A stretch of DNA of 64,000 nucleotides from Humulus lupulus (lineage: Eukaryota; Streptophyta; Magnoliopsida; Rosales; Cannabaceae). The stretch is taken from positions 154,762,858-154,826,857 of the forward strand of contig NC_084794.1 of NCBI RefSeq assembly GCF_963169125.1, written 5' to 3'. The position numbers and the translations under genes are program-made. Within the stretch, counting starts at the first letter, position 1; every line of letters starts with the position of its first letter. Positions 10,761 to 20,444 of the stretch are shown piece after piece. The notes under the pieces were generated by a model, which had not been told where the DNA came from, did not search any database, and saw nothing but the letters and a program-made list of their open reading frames with translations.

Positions 10761-11040
10761 CATACGATTTTTGATCCGAAATCCAAAACGAAGTCCTTGC
10801 CTTGAAAGGATTCACAACTTGCCATAAAATAAGCTAAAAAATTTGTATAGATTAAGTTCCCTTATTTTTTGTGTGTACAAGAGCTTGAGAGATAGAGAGG
10901 GAAAATGTGAGAGAGAGAGAGGGAGAAGACAATGGGAGAAAAAGAGAGGGAAATTTATGATAGGGGTATTTTTGGGAATCCAAAGAATACTAGAATAAAA
11001 ATGTGAGGTTTTTTTGGCTTGGTATAATATAATATACAGT
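10761..11040 (-). other. MULE right arm: leader exon of the transposase gene
   Basis: On the minus strand this is CT-rich and ends in a GGTAAGTATAT donor (GT at 10759-10758). The intron it opens would run to the acceptor at 7751 and contain the TCGAT array and the later solo LTR. The arrangement mirrors 1-891. The exact right end of the MULE is not visible; I place it near 11040 where the sequence turns to AT-rich spacer. Confidence 0.4.
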
Positions 11041-12540
11041 ATCACTTAATGCATTAAAAGTCAAATTTCCCATTTAAAATTGGTTAAATTTTGAAAAATA
11101 TCATTTTTTTCAACCAATTAATAAAATATATTTTTTAATAAATGGGATTTAAATTAATTTTGATTAATTGTTGATAAATCCTATTTAAATTAATTAATTT
11201 TTTTTTTCAAATTAACCTAAAACAAGTTGATTGTTGATAAATGAAATTTAAATTAACTATTGTTAATTGTCGAAAAATTTCATTTAAATTGACTTATTTT
11301 TTGTAAAAATTTAATTAATTTGAATTTTTTGATAAATTCTAGATAATTAATTGTGGTATTTTTGCAAATTAAATAAATTGTGGTATTTTTGTATAAATTC
11401 GTAGAATTGCTAATATAGTAACATGATTAGGCCCATCCAATTATAACATGTCTGTTTCCACAATATGTGGTATTTTTGCAATTGGGCTAAAATGCATATA
11501 GTGGCCCATATGTTTGTTAGATATATGGATTTTGCCAAATAAAATATTCATAAAATGATAGGTTTTATTTGGGCCCATTAGAAACGGTAAAGTTTAAATT
11601 CCTCTCTTGTGGGTGATTCCACTTGTGAATGCCCATTTGCTTTGCATGACTATAGTGGGCCTAAGAAATTAATAATTAATAAAACAAAGGTTTAAATTCC
11701 TGTCTTTTGGACCTTGTATGGAAGATTGGGGGCCTTTGTAGTGGGAACGACATACTGGACCCAACCCTCCTCCATAAAAGCCCAATTGTTAAGGCCCATT
11801 TACCTGAATTGGACTTAATTGTATAGGTTTATTATATTAGTTAAACCTAAATATTGATTAATTCTAAATTAATTGAATTTGTTTCAATGTGACACTTTAG
11901 AATTAATAGGAAATTATTTAATTTGTTTAATTTTTTTTGACAAACCATAGTCATTAATTTTTGAAAAATAATAAAAATACTATTTTTTAATTTTATAATG
12001 AGCTTATTTTAAGAATTATATTCGATCTCCACCGTTGGTTTAACAACGTCAATAGCTTAATGGGGTCTCGAGGCGCTTTGATTCATCCCCCTACGGAAGG
12101 TGTTCATTAGCTATTTTGACAATGTTAGATTTCGAAAGATAGATAATTATAGATCAAATTCTACTAGACTCACCCCTACGGTGACTACTAGGACTAAATC
12201 TATGATTATCGAAACCGTGGGTCTAGCTCATAAAATAAGAGATTTTATTTTCTTATTTTGATTGAATAGTGGTGTCCATTATTAAATGAGTTTACAACTC
12301 TATTTAACTAGTGGTATTTTTTACTCTCGCCAACCGGGACAAGGATATCATAGATTAGTTAAAAACCTAAAGAAATAGAGATATGATTATTTTTGGTATT
12401 TTTTCTCATATCTTACATATTTTTGGTATATGTTGTGCTATTTCTTGAATATTTGAATAGAAGTTTTATTGAGAAAAAGTGATTGATTTCTATTTTATTG
12501 GTAATTTATAGTTTTAAGTTAAGTACTGTCTGTGTCTACT
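11041..12540. other. AT-rich spacer, possibly the untranslated leader of the copia element
   Basis: No gene is visible. The left part (11041-11400) has diverged tandem phrases such as GTTGATAAATxxxATTTAAATTAA. The right part has phrases (GGGAACGACATACTGGACCC, CCCCTACGGTGACTACTAGG) of the kind seen in leaders of plant copia elements. No 5' LTR end or primer binding site is recognisable before the gag remnant. Confidence 0.35.
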
Positions 12541-14335
12541 CCCATCCTTTCTCAACTTTCGATGGAAAAACTCACTCGAGAAAGCTTCCTTAAATGGAAG
12601 CAGAATATCAACATATAGTTGATTGGTGACAACTCTGATTTCGTCATGATTGAGGAATCCCGAAAATGAGCACCGTGTCCGCACGTTCGTGATGGCACCA
12701 TCAATGCTTGTGATGAAACCATAAATGCTTGGATAACACCATCTCTGCACGTATGTGATGACACCGTCAATGCTCGGATGGCACCATGCCTGCACATTCG
12801 TGATCAACTCAACTATGGTTTGACGCAGCTCATGAATGAACTTCAGACTTTTGAGTCTATCATGGGTGGACCTAGTAAAGAAGGAGAAAATAAGACTATT
12901 GTTGTTGTTGTTGGTCCAGCTAAGGCTGAAGCTAACCAAGCTTCATCTTTGAAAGCTGGAAACAAGAGGAAAGATGGACAAAACAACAACACCAAGCCTG
13001 CAAAGGCTGCAAAGACGAGTGCACAGACACCTATGTGGAAGAACAAGAAAAACAACAAAGGTAAAGATAAGTGTTTTCACTGCAAAGAGAAGGGGCATTG
13101 GAAACAGGATTTCCCCAAGTTTCTAGCAGCTAAAAACCAAGGTAATGATTATAGTTCATTTATCTTGGAAACATGTGTTTTAGAGAATGATAAATCCATT
13201 TGCATTCTTGATTCTGGATCTACTAATCATGTTTGTAACTCTTTACACCTTCTTGAATCCTGGGAGGAAGAGGACGAAGGTGGCTTAAAGCTTAGAGATG
13301 GGAACAGAGCGTTCGTTAAGGTCCAAGCTAGAGGAATAGCTCGTCTGAAGTTCAAAAATAAATATTTAATTTTAAAAGATGTATTTTTTATTTTGGATTT
13401 TAGTAGAAATTTAGTTTCAGTTTCCATGTTGCAATTAGAACAATTTGTTATGACTTTCACAAGTTCTAATATATCCATTTCCTTCAATGGATCACAACAT
13501 GTTTGGAAAACGGGCTTTATATTCTGCGACCTAATGAGCCTCTCGCTCTTAACAATGATTTATTTAAAGTAGCTAAACCTAGAACCAATAAAGGTCAAAA
13601 GATCGATAACGATAATATGACGTATTTATGCCACTTGAGACTAGGTCACATTGGCTATGATAGGATTCAAAGACTTACAAAGGACGGGCCTTTGAGGGAA
13701 CTCACCTTAGGTGAATTACCAGCTTGTGAATCTTGTTTAGAAGGAAAATTGACCAAGCGTCCATTCTCTGCAAAGGGTGATAGGGCCAAAGAACCACTTG
13801 GTCTTGTGCATTCAGATGTTTGTGGACCTTTGAATGTACAAGCCAGTGGTGGTTTTGAGTATTTCATCACTTTCATTGACGTTTACTCTAGATACTCATG
13901 TCTTTACCTAATGCATAGGAAATCAGAAACATTTTCAAAGTTTCAGGAATTCCTAGCAACGGCTCAGAACCAATTAGGTAAAATGTTAAAGATCTTGCGA
14001 ACTGATAGGGGTGGAGAATATTTGGATATGTAGTTCCAAGATCATTTAACTGAACTTGGGATTTTATCACAAGTTACTGCCCCAGGTACTTCGCAACAAA
14101 ATGGTGTAGCAGAACGCCAGAACATAACTTTATTGGAAATGGTTAGATGCATGCTTAGTTACTCAATTCTACCAACTTCGTTCTGGGGACATGCAATTGA
14201 AATCCCGAATGACATTCTCAATGTCGTTCCATCTAAATCAATCCGCAAAACACCTTTAGAATGATGGAATGGTCATGAACCTAGTTTATGCCATTATAGA
14301 ATCTAGGGGTGTCCCGCCCACGTCCTGAGGAAAAA
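12541..14335 (+). pseudogene. Ty1/copia gag, protease and integrase (broken)
   Basis: The gag start is recognisable near EKLTRESFLKWKQNINI but soon collapses into a short repeat (12676-12800) replacing the gag core. It then resumes with NYGLTQLMNELQTFESI. The zinc knuckle is CFHCKEKGHWKQDFP, where the last Cys has become Phe. The copia protease motif DSGSTNHVCNSL follows. After a frame change comes the integrase with its zinc-binding start (CHLRLGHIGYDRI, CESCLEGK), the first Asp in LVHSDVCGPL and the second in RTDRGGEYLDM. A TAG at 14031 and later stops break it; AERQNITLLEM keeps the final Glu. The polyprotein would package RNA, mature it and integrate the cDNA; this copy cannot. Confidence 0.88.
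12676..12800 (+). repeat. Short tandem repeats replacing the copia gag core
   Basis: Variants of TGCACGTTCGTGATGGCACC and CATCAATGCTTGTGATG recur three to four times with shuffled lengths. They stand where the central gag coding region should be. Their origin by slippage or repair is inference. Confidence 0.6.
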
Positions 14336-15487
14336 GGAGGGAAAGCTAGGCAAGTTGAATAGGTCCATCTATGGACTTAAGCAACCTTTTCGTTCCTGGA
14401 ATCTTAGGTTTGATGAAACAATCAAAACCTATGGTTTTGAACAAAATATTGACGAGACCTGTGTTTACCAACTGAAGGAAAATCAAATAGTGGTATTCCT
14501 GGTTCTTTATGTAGATGATATCTTACTCATTGGAAACAATGTTAAGAAATTATCAGATGTGAAGAATTGGCTGAGCACTCAATTCCAGATGAAGGATTTG
14601 GGTGAAGCAAGTTATGTTCTAGGTATCCATATCATAAGGGATAGAAAGAACAGACTCTTAGCTCTATCTCAAGAAACTTACATAGATAAAGTGCTTGAAC
14701 GATTCTCAATGACAAATTCCAAGAAAGGACGTTTACCGTCCTACCATGGAATTCATCTTTCAAAGAAGCAGTCTCCCCAGATTCCTAAAGAGGAAGATTC
14801 AATGAGAAAAGTTCCTTACGCATCTACAGTTTGAAGTCTGATGTATGCTATGTTGTGTACTAGACCAGATATCTGCTATGCAGTGGGAGTAGTGAGCAGG
14901 TATCAGTCAAACCCAGGACCGGAACATTCGATAGCAGTTAAGCTTATCCTGAAGTATTTAAGGCGACTAGGGATTTTATGTTAGTCTACAAGGGTGGTGT
15001 TCTGAACCCTGTAGGCTACACCGATTTAGATTTTCAGACTGATGTCGATGACAAAAAGTCTACTTCTTGAATGGTGTTTACTCTTCGGGGTGGAGCTGTG
15101 ATATGGATAAGCGTAAAGCAGTTTTCAATATCAGATTCCACCATGAAGGCAGAGTACATAGCCGCGCCAGAAGCAGCTAAGGAAATAGTATGGCTAAAGA
15201 AGTTCTATTCGAATCTTGGTGTTATTCCATAAATGGATAAACCGCTTGTGTTGTTTTGTGAAAATACATGACCGATAGCCAACTCAAAAGAACCTCGTAC
15301 TCACAAGAGGAGTAAGCATATAGAAAGAAAGTATCACATTGTTCGAGAATATGTGGCCAGGGGAGATGTGAAGGTTATGAAGATTGCAAATGAAGATAAT
15401 CTTGCAGATTCGTTTACAAAAACACTACCAGAAGCTACATTTTATAAGCACATCAAGGAAATGGGATTAGTAGAATTAGGGCATTAG
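14336..15487 (+). pseudogene. Ty1/copia reverse transcriptase and RNase H (broken, N-terminus deleted)
   Basis: The sequence jumps from the integrase end (GCPAHVL) directly into the RT region LNRSIYGLKQPFRSW, so the integrase C-terminus and the RT fingers are missing. The catalytic palm motif YVDDI is intact, followed by MKDLGEASYVLGI and RPDICYAVGVVSRYQSNPG. A TGA at 14833 and frame changes break the rest. RNase H remnants continue to near 15487 (KAEYIA-like region, EPRTHKRSKHIE-like region). RT would copy element RNA into DNA in virus-like particles. The next features are a purine tract and the 3' LTR, which fixes the orientation. Confidence 0.87.
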
Positions 15488-15500
15488 TTTCAATTAGTGC

Positions 15501-15511
15501 AAGTGGGAGTT
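15501..15511 (+). promoter_or_regulatory. Polypurine tract of the copia element
   Basis: AAGTGGGAGTT lies directly before the LTR start TGTTGGGGG. This is the plus-strand primer site expected there. Confidence 0.75.
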
Positions 15512-17387
15512 TGTTGGGGGTTTTATGCTCTAATTAAAACCCACTTTCTTTGTAATCTCATTTTATTGTCAATAAAAGAATAGAAATAATTTTTTGACTT
15601 GGTTAATCACTTTGCTCACATGTTTTATTTTCATGATTATTTGTTTAATATAAACTTTTATTAAATCCCGAGCATATAGTTAATTGTATTTGTAGTAACG
15701 TAATCATTGTGGAATATAAATATGATTATATGCTCAAAATAAGTTAGTCCTAAGATTAGTCAGTACACAAGATTTACACTAACTTGCCAATCTACGATAT
15801 GATCTACTTACACATCACATTGTTATGTTCTTTCCAGAACATTAACAAAGTAGATAAGATCAGATGTATTTGTTACATCGGATAGGACCGATATTGATAG
15901 TTGATAAGAAAAGTAAACATACCATTATTATCTATTCTAGTTATATCATATAGTTGACCATAGGTCAATTCAATCTAAATTCTGAGTGGTTAATATTCAA
16001 ACTGATTGTATTATTTGAGTTCTTTGACTTGTTCGTTACCAGCTTACCCTACGGATTAGCCCATACTTACATCTTGGGAACTCGGTAGTATAATTGAGTG
16101 GGAGTGTTAATCATAGATATGGACATCTATAGCTTCTGATGAAGAAGTGAAACGATGGTTTCCTTTTAGTTTGGTTCAAGGTGTTAAATGATAGAGATCT
16201 CATTTCAGTAATTAAATTAGTTTACTGAAATATCATTTACAAGGAACTAAGTGTTTTAAGGATAAAATACAATGAGGGGTAAAACAATATTTTAGTCCTG
16301 TCTCATTGTAGACCGTCTATAGAGGATTGAGTGATAATTATGGTTGTAACAATGGATAATTAATAGCATATATATATTTTTTATAGAGCGTTCTATAAAT
16401 TAAAGAGTGCAATTCCAAGTCTTTAGTTGAGTCACAAGGAATTAATAAGTTAGTAAATTTATTTGTTAGATTTATGATAACTTATTGGAGCTTAATTTCA
16501 TAGGCCCATGGTCCCCATTGTACCTTGGATAAAATCATCTAGATAGTCTCAATTAATTGATTTAATTATAAATTAGAATTATCAAAGTTGACCAGGTCAA
16601 TTTTGGATAGTTTCACAAAGTTATGTAATTTTGAGAAGAAAAGAGAAATTGGGGCAGATTTATTAATTAAGATAAATTGGTATCTAAATTAATACATAAG
16701 TTTAAATCAAGGTTCAAATTATAAATAATTAATTTGATAAATGATTTAAATAATTATTTAATTAATTAAATCAATAGAAAATAATACAGGCCTTGATTTT
16801 AAGTCCAATGGGCTTATAATCAAATGGGAAATTTCACGGGCCTAAAGCCCATGATAATTTTGACCTAGGGCTTCAAATTAGCTATTATTTTATTGATTTT
16901 TAATTAAATTAAATGTCCTAATTGAGTCTATAAAAGGAGTGCTTAAAGAGAAGGAAATTAACAAGTTCTAACAAGTTCATAAGTTCAGAAGTTCAGAAGT
17001 CAGATTTTTTGATAGGTTTTAGATTCTCTCTAAACATAAGTCCTTTTCTAAGCCTCTTAGTTATTTTCTCTTCGTCTCTTTGTATCTATCTTATGTGTTG
17101 AGAATTTCCCACTCTAGTCTAGGTGATTCCAAGGATACTTTGGAAGACTGTGAAGAAAATTGAAGATCGGTTCAGTTTTTTGATAATACTTTGTGACAGA
17201 ATGGATACAAGGGTTAGAGAAACTGAAGGAAGGACTCATATATTTTGCCGCGTATACTGTAAGTATTCTTATCATTGTTTCTCTTTGAATTCAATTTTAG
17301 AAACATGTTCTAGGTTATCTCATATTAATTTGTTTAATATTAGATCTACATGAAAATAAATAAAGATCCTGTATAAGTTTCCCAACA
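15512..17387 (+). mobile_element. 3' LTR of the copia element
   Basis: The LTR runs from TGTTGGGGGT to TTTCCCAACA, 1876 bp, directly after the polypurine tract. A TATA box (TATAAAAGG, 16929-16937) lies about 450 bp before the end. The base immediately after belongs to a gypsy pol reading frame, so the copia landed in a Tekay element, yet no matching gypsy pol is found left of it: the left half of the host element has been lost or moved. No 5' partner LTR is recognisable. Confidence 0.85.
16929..16937 (+). promoter_or_regulatory. TATA box in copia LTR
   Basis: TATAAAAGG on the sense strand of the LTR, followed within 50 bp by purine-rich leader sequence. Confidence 0.55.
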
Positions 17388-18064
17388 AGTATCTCCCTTT
17401 GATTGAATTTCCGTACAATAAAAGTTATCAGGCAACCATCGGAGTGGCACCGTACAAGATGTTATATGGGAGGATGTGTCGACCACCCATCCACTGGGAT
17501 GAGATAGGTGAGAGGAGATATCTAGGTCTTGAGGCAGTTTAGAGGACCTATGAAGCTATAGAGAAGATTAGAGCTTGAATGCTCACCTCCCAAAGTCCCT
17601 AGTAGAGTTACTCAGACTTGAGATGCAGGATCGAAGAGTTTCAAGTTGGTTACCATGTGTTACTCAGAGTTTCTCCCTTGAGAGGGGTGAAACAGTTTGG
17701 TGTTCGGGGCAAGTTGAGCCCTAGGTTTGTTGGCCCCTTTGAGATTTTGGAACATTTTGGAGAGGTACCTTACAGATTGGCAATGCCTCCAGCTCTATCA
17801 GGGGTTCACAATGTGTTTCATGTATCCATGCTCCGGAAGTATGTATCAGATTCTACGCATGTGCTGAGCTATGATAATTTAGAGTTGGATTAGGGTTTTT
17901 CATATGAGGAGAAGCCAGTTCAGATTCTTGACCGAATGGATAAAGTCTTGCGGAGCAAGACCATTGCCTTAGTAAAAGTGTTGTGGAGGAACAACAAAGT
18001 GGAGGAGGCGACTTGGGAACTTGAGATAGATATGCAGGATCAGTATCACGAGTTATTCATGTAA
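17388..18064 (+). pseudogene. Tekay chromovirus integrase C-terminus and chromodomain (broken)
   Basis: The segment begins mid-integrase (IEFPYNKSYQATIGVAPYK, MCRPPIHWDEIGERRYLG) with stops, then opens into FQVGYHVLLRVSPLRGVKQF and LSPRFVGPFEILEHFGEVPY, the usual gypsy C-terminal barrel. A chromodomain follows (DRMDKVLRSKTIALVKVLW, EEATWELEIDM), which marks the Tekay chromovirus lineage; this domain directs integration to heterochromatin. The ORF stop is followed by FRG-like sequence, a purine tract and the LTR. Stops at 17541, 17577 and 17891 disable it. Confidence 0.85.
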
Positions 18065-18085
18065 TTTCGAGGATGAAATTTCTGT

Positions 18086-18099
18086 AAGGAGGGGATAGT
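18086..18099 (+). promoter_or_regulatory. Polypurine tract
   Basis: AAGGAGGGGATAGT immediately precedes the LTR start TGTAACGTCC; a similar tract precedes the LTR at 23600. Confidence 0.8.
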
Positions 18100-19111
18100 T
18101 GTAACGTCCCAACTTTACTAATAAGGCTTAGGGTCTTGATTTGCATGCCAAGAGAGCAATAATTGGTTGAATTATGTTAGTATATGAATTTGATGATTAT
18201 GTGATTAGAAATGCATGTTTAGGTGAACTAAATATGCATGTGGGCCCCATTTGGCTATTAGGGGCATATTTGTAATTTTAGCCCTTTGAGGGCATAAATG
18301 TGATATTTGTGTATATTGTGATTGATACCACGAGTAAGTGGTGATATATTTGTGATGCATGATTCAAGACGGTCCTATGGAGCAGTTTAGCTAGAAAGTC
18401 ACAATGGGATCAAATACCCGGCTCGCGAGGAGCCTAGGGGTATTTTGACAATGTTATATGTGTTCGAAAATTATTGAGTAATGGGTAGTAATTTAATAAT
18501 TATTTAGACATGTCGGGGTTAAACGAGAATTTATAAGAACACTTAGGGAATTAGTGGGAGTTGGAAAATGACAAAATTACCCTTCATGATACTTGAGGAC
18601 TTAGATGGACTTAAGGGGGGCATTTTAGACTTTTTTCTAAAATTAAATAAACACTTAGATGGTTTGAGAAACCATCAGAATTAGGCAGAGGACAAAATAG
18701 AAGAAACATCTTCTAGCTCTCTCCCCCTCTCTCATACTCCGCTCACATCTCTTTTCTTGGGTTTTGAAATTTGCTCAAGAAATGGGAGGATTCTAGGCTG
18801 GAACTTGTGAGGATTGAAGCTTGTAATTCTTGGGGAGTGGCTTAATGACTTAATTCATCTCTGAGGTAAGATTTTAAACTTAATTCACTTTGTTGAATTC
18901 TGCTGGGAATTGATAGTGCATGTGAGCTGAATTGTGTTTTACTTTTGATTATTTGGAGAGGTCTTGGGGTTGTTTATGGGATGGTTAGGATGTTTAGACT
19001 GTGGGAATAAGAATTCTGGGTTTGGTTTTGGACTTTTTGGCTAGAATTTAGTTTGAAGCTTTATGGTTTTTGGCTGGAAAGAGGAGGAGAAACCCAGAAT
19101 TTTTGGGCTCA

Positions 19112-19305
19112 TAGGGGCATGCCGTGACCCAGCCTTGGGGTGCCACGATGTGTGTGGCAATTTGGCGCAGAGGATGCTCTCTGAGATGGGGGCGCGCCGC
19201 GACCTACTAAGCCAAGCCGCGGCCCGCCTCCCCTTTGGCTTGGGGCCTTGCTCTTTGACTTGTGAGCAAGTCGCGACCCAAAAAGCCAGGTTGCGACCCG
19301 CCTAG
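19112..19305. repeat. GCCGCGAC word cassette in LTR
   Basis: Words close to GCCGCGACC recur six or more times (CCGTGACCC, GCCACGATG, GCCGCGACC, GCCGCGGCC, GTCGCGACCC, TTGCGACCC), with the palindromes GGCGCGCC, CCGCGG and TCGCGA. The position is about 1.0-1.2 kb from the LTR start. Confidence 0.75.
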
Positions 19306-19582
19306 GGATTTTAGCCTTAGGTTGGTTTCTAGGTTTGGTAATGCTCAGAGGCTCGAACCTAGGTGCTCGACGCAATTTGTACTACCCAGTTTAGTAGAAA
19401 TTGAGGTTCCGGAGACTAGAATTGTATCTCAAAGTTATTTATTGGTTTAGAACTTGATGGATGGCTATTATGATTATGTTGTGACCAGGATTTCATCAAG
19501 GCTCGGAATAGAGGACTATGCTTGTTATTGTAGTGCTCAAATAGCTCGGGACACAGGTAAGAAACTGTTGTACCCGTAGAGG

Positions 19583-19703
19583 AGGGCATGGCCCTATTGT
19601 TTGAGTGCAGGGCATGGCCAAATTGTTTGTATTGCAGGGCGTAGCCCTATTGTTTGTATTGTAAGGCATAGCCCTATCGATTATATTGCAGGGCGTAGCC
19701 CTA
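19583..19703. repeat. Tandem short hairpins GGGC-ATG-GCCC in LTR
   Basis: Four to five units of about 28-31 bp each contain AGGGCxTxGCCCT, an inverted repeat around three bases, separated by ATTGTTTGTATTGC. Single or double copies occur at the same place in the LTRs at 7879, 46716 and 61559. Confidence 0.75.
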
Positions 19704-19782
19704 GTGTTTAAATTTAGCATATGTTTAGATATCTGTTGATATTATATTATGTGATGTGTATTTATGAGTGAACGACGAATGT

Positions 19783-19856
19783 CAGGAATGGAAAAGGCCA
19801 GGAACGGTGAAGGCCAAGAATGGAAAAGGCCGGGAATGGCAAGGGGTCAGGATCGG
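19783..19856. repeat. Minisatellite of AAGGCCGGGAATGG units in LTR
   Basis: Four to five diverged units (GGAATGGAAAAGGCCA, GGAACGGTGAAGGCC, GAATGGAAAAGGCC, GGGAATGGCAAGG). It corresponds, on the other strand, to the GCCGTTCTCGGCC-type repeats of the inverted family LTRs. Confidence 0.7.
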
Positions 19857-20444
19857 TGTTAAGCACGTGGAGTGTGGGCTGATAGGGCGAAACCCTCCTA
19901 GGATGTTTGAGTCATCCTCTCGGTAAAGACCGCGAACCCAGGGCTTGAGACGGCATGGCCGCTATGTGTTAAGCCTATTGGCTATCTTGTTTTATATTGT
20001 TGATAGATATGCATATGTTATTTGTTTTGTGTTGAGTTTTCTTGCTGGGTTTCGTCTCACAGGTGCTCTATAATGCAAGTAAGGGCAAGGGTAAAGTCGA
20101 CCAACCATGAGTATGGAGAGCATGGAGCGACAGGTACATGTTCGACCCACCTGGGTACCACGGTTAGGGTGATTTTGGAGAAATGTTTTGTAATAGTTGT
20201 TTTGTCATCTAAGTCGACTTTGATTGTATATTTTGAGGTGTAAAGTATTTTCTAAACAGTATTTTGGGATCCCAAATGTGTAACTCTTTGTGATTTCAAT
20301 GAATGACCACAATTTTCATATTTAATGTCTTAAAAGGCCTTTTACTCCAGTTTAACTACACTTTTACCTTAAAACCTCGATTAGCGAGATAATGGCACGA
20401 TTTAAACTCACTTAGTAACGACTCTAAGGAAGTAGGGCATTACA

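Larger units (their letters stand above)
18100..20444 (+). mobile_element. Tekay-like LTR (3' LTR of the preceding gypsy fragment)
   Basis: The LTR runs TGTAACGTCC to GGCATTACA, 2345 bp. It contains the family landmarks: a CT-rich leader, GTAAG donor-like sites (18866, 19557, 20079), a GC-word cassette (19112-19305), a tandem of AGGGCxTxGCCCT hairpins (19583-19703) and a minisatellite (19783-19856). What follows at 20445 is mid-gag sequence rather than a primer binding site. It is therefore either a tandem LTR-internal-LTR-internal product or has lost the primer site and gag start by deletion. Confidence 0.88.

Noticed and set aside
11041..11400. 5' LTR of the copia element
   Set aside because: No TG...CA boundaries, no similarity by eye to the 3' LTR at 15512-17387, and no primer binding site nearby.
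14355..14834. Functional reverse transcriptase gene
   Set aside because: Lacks the RT N-terminus by deletion and stops before RNase H.
19063..19305. Cys-rich 80-residue ORF across the GC-word cassette
   Set aside because: The cassette is so different in other LTR copies that the frame and residues are not kept.
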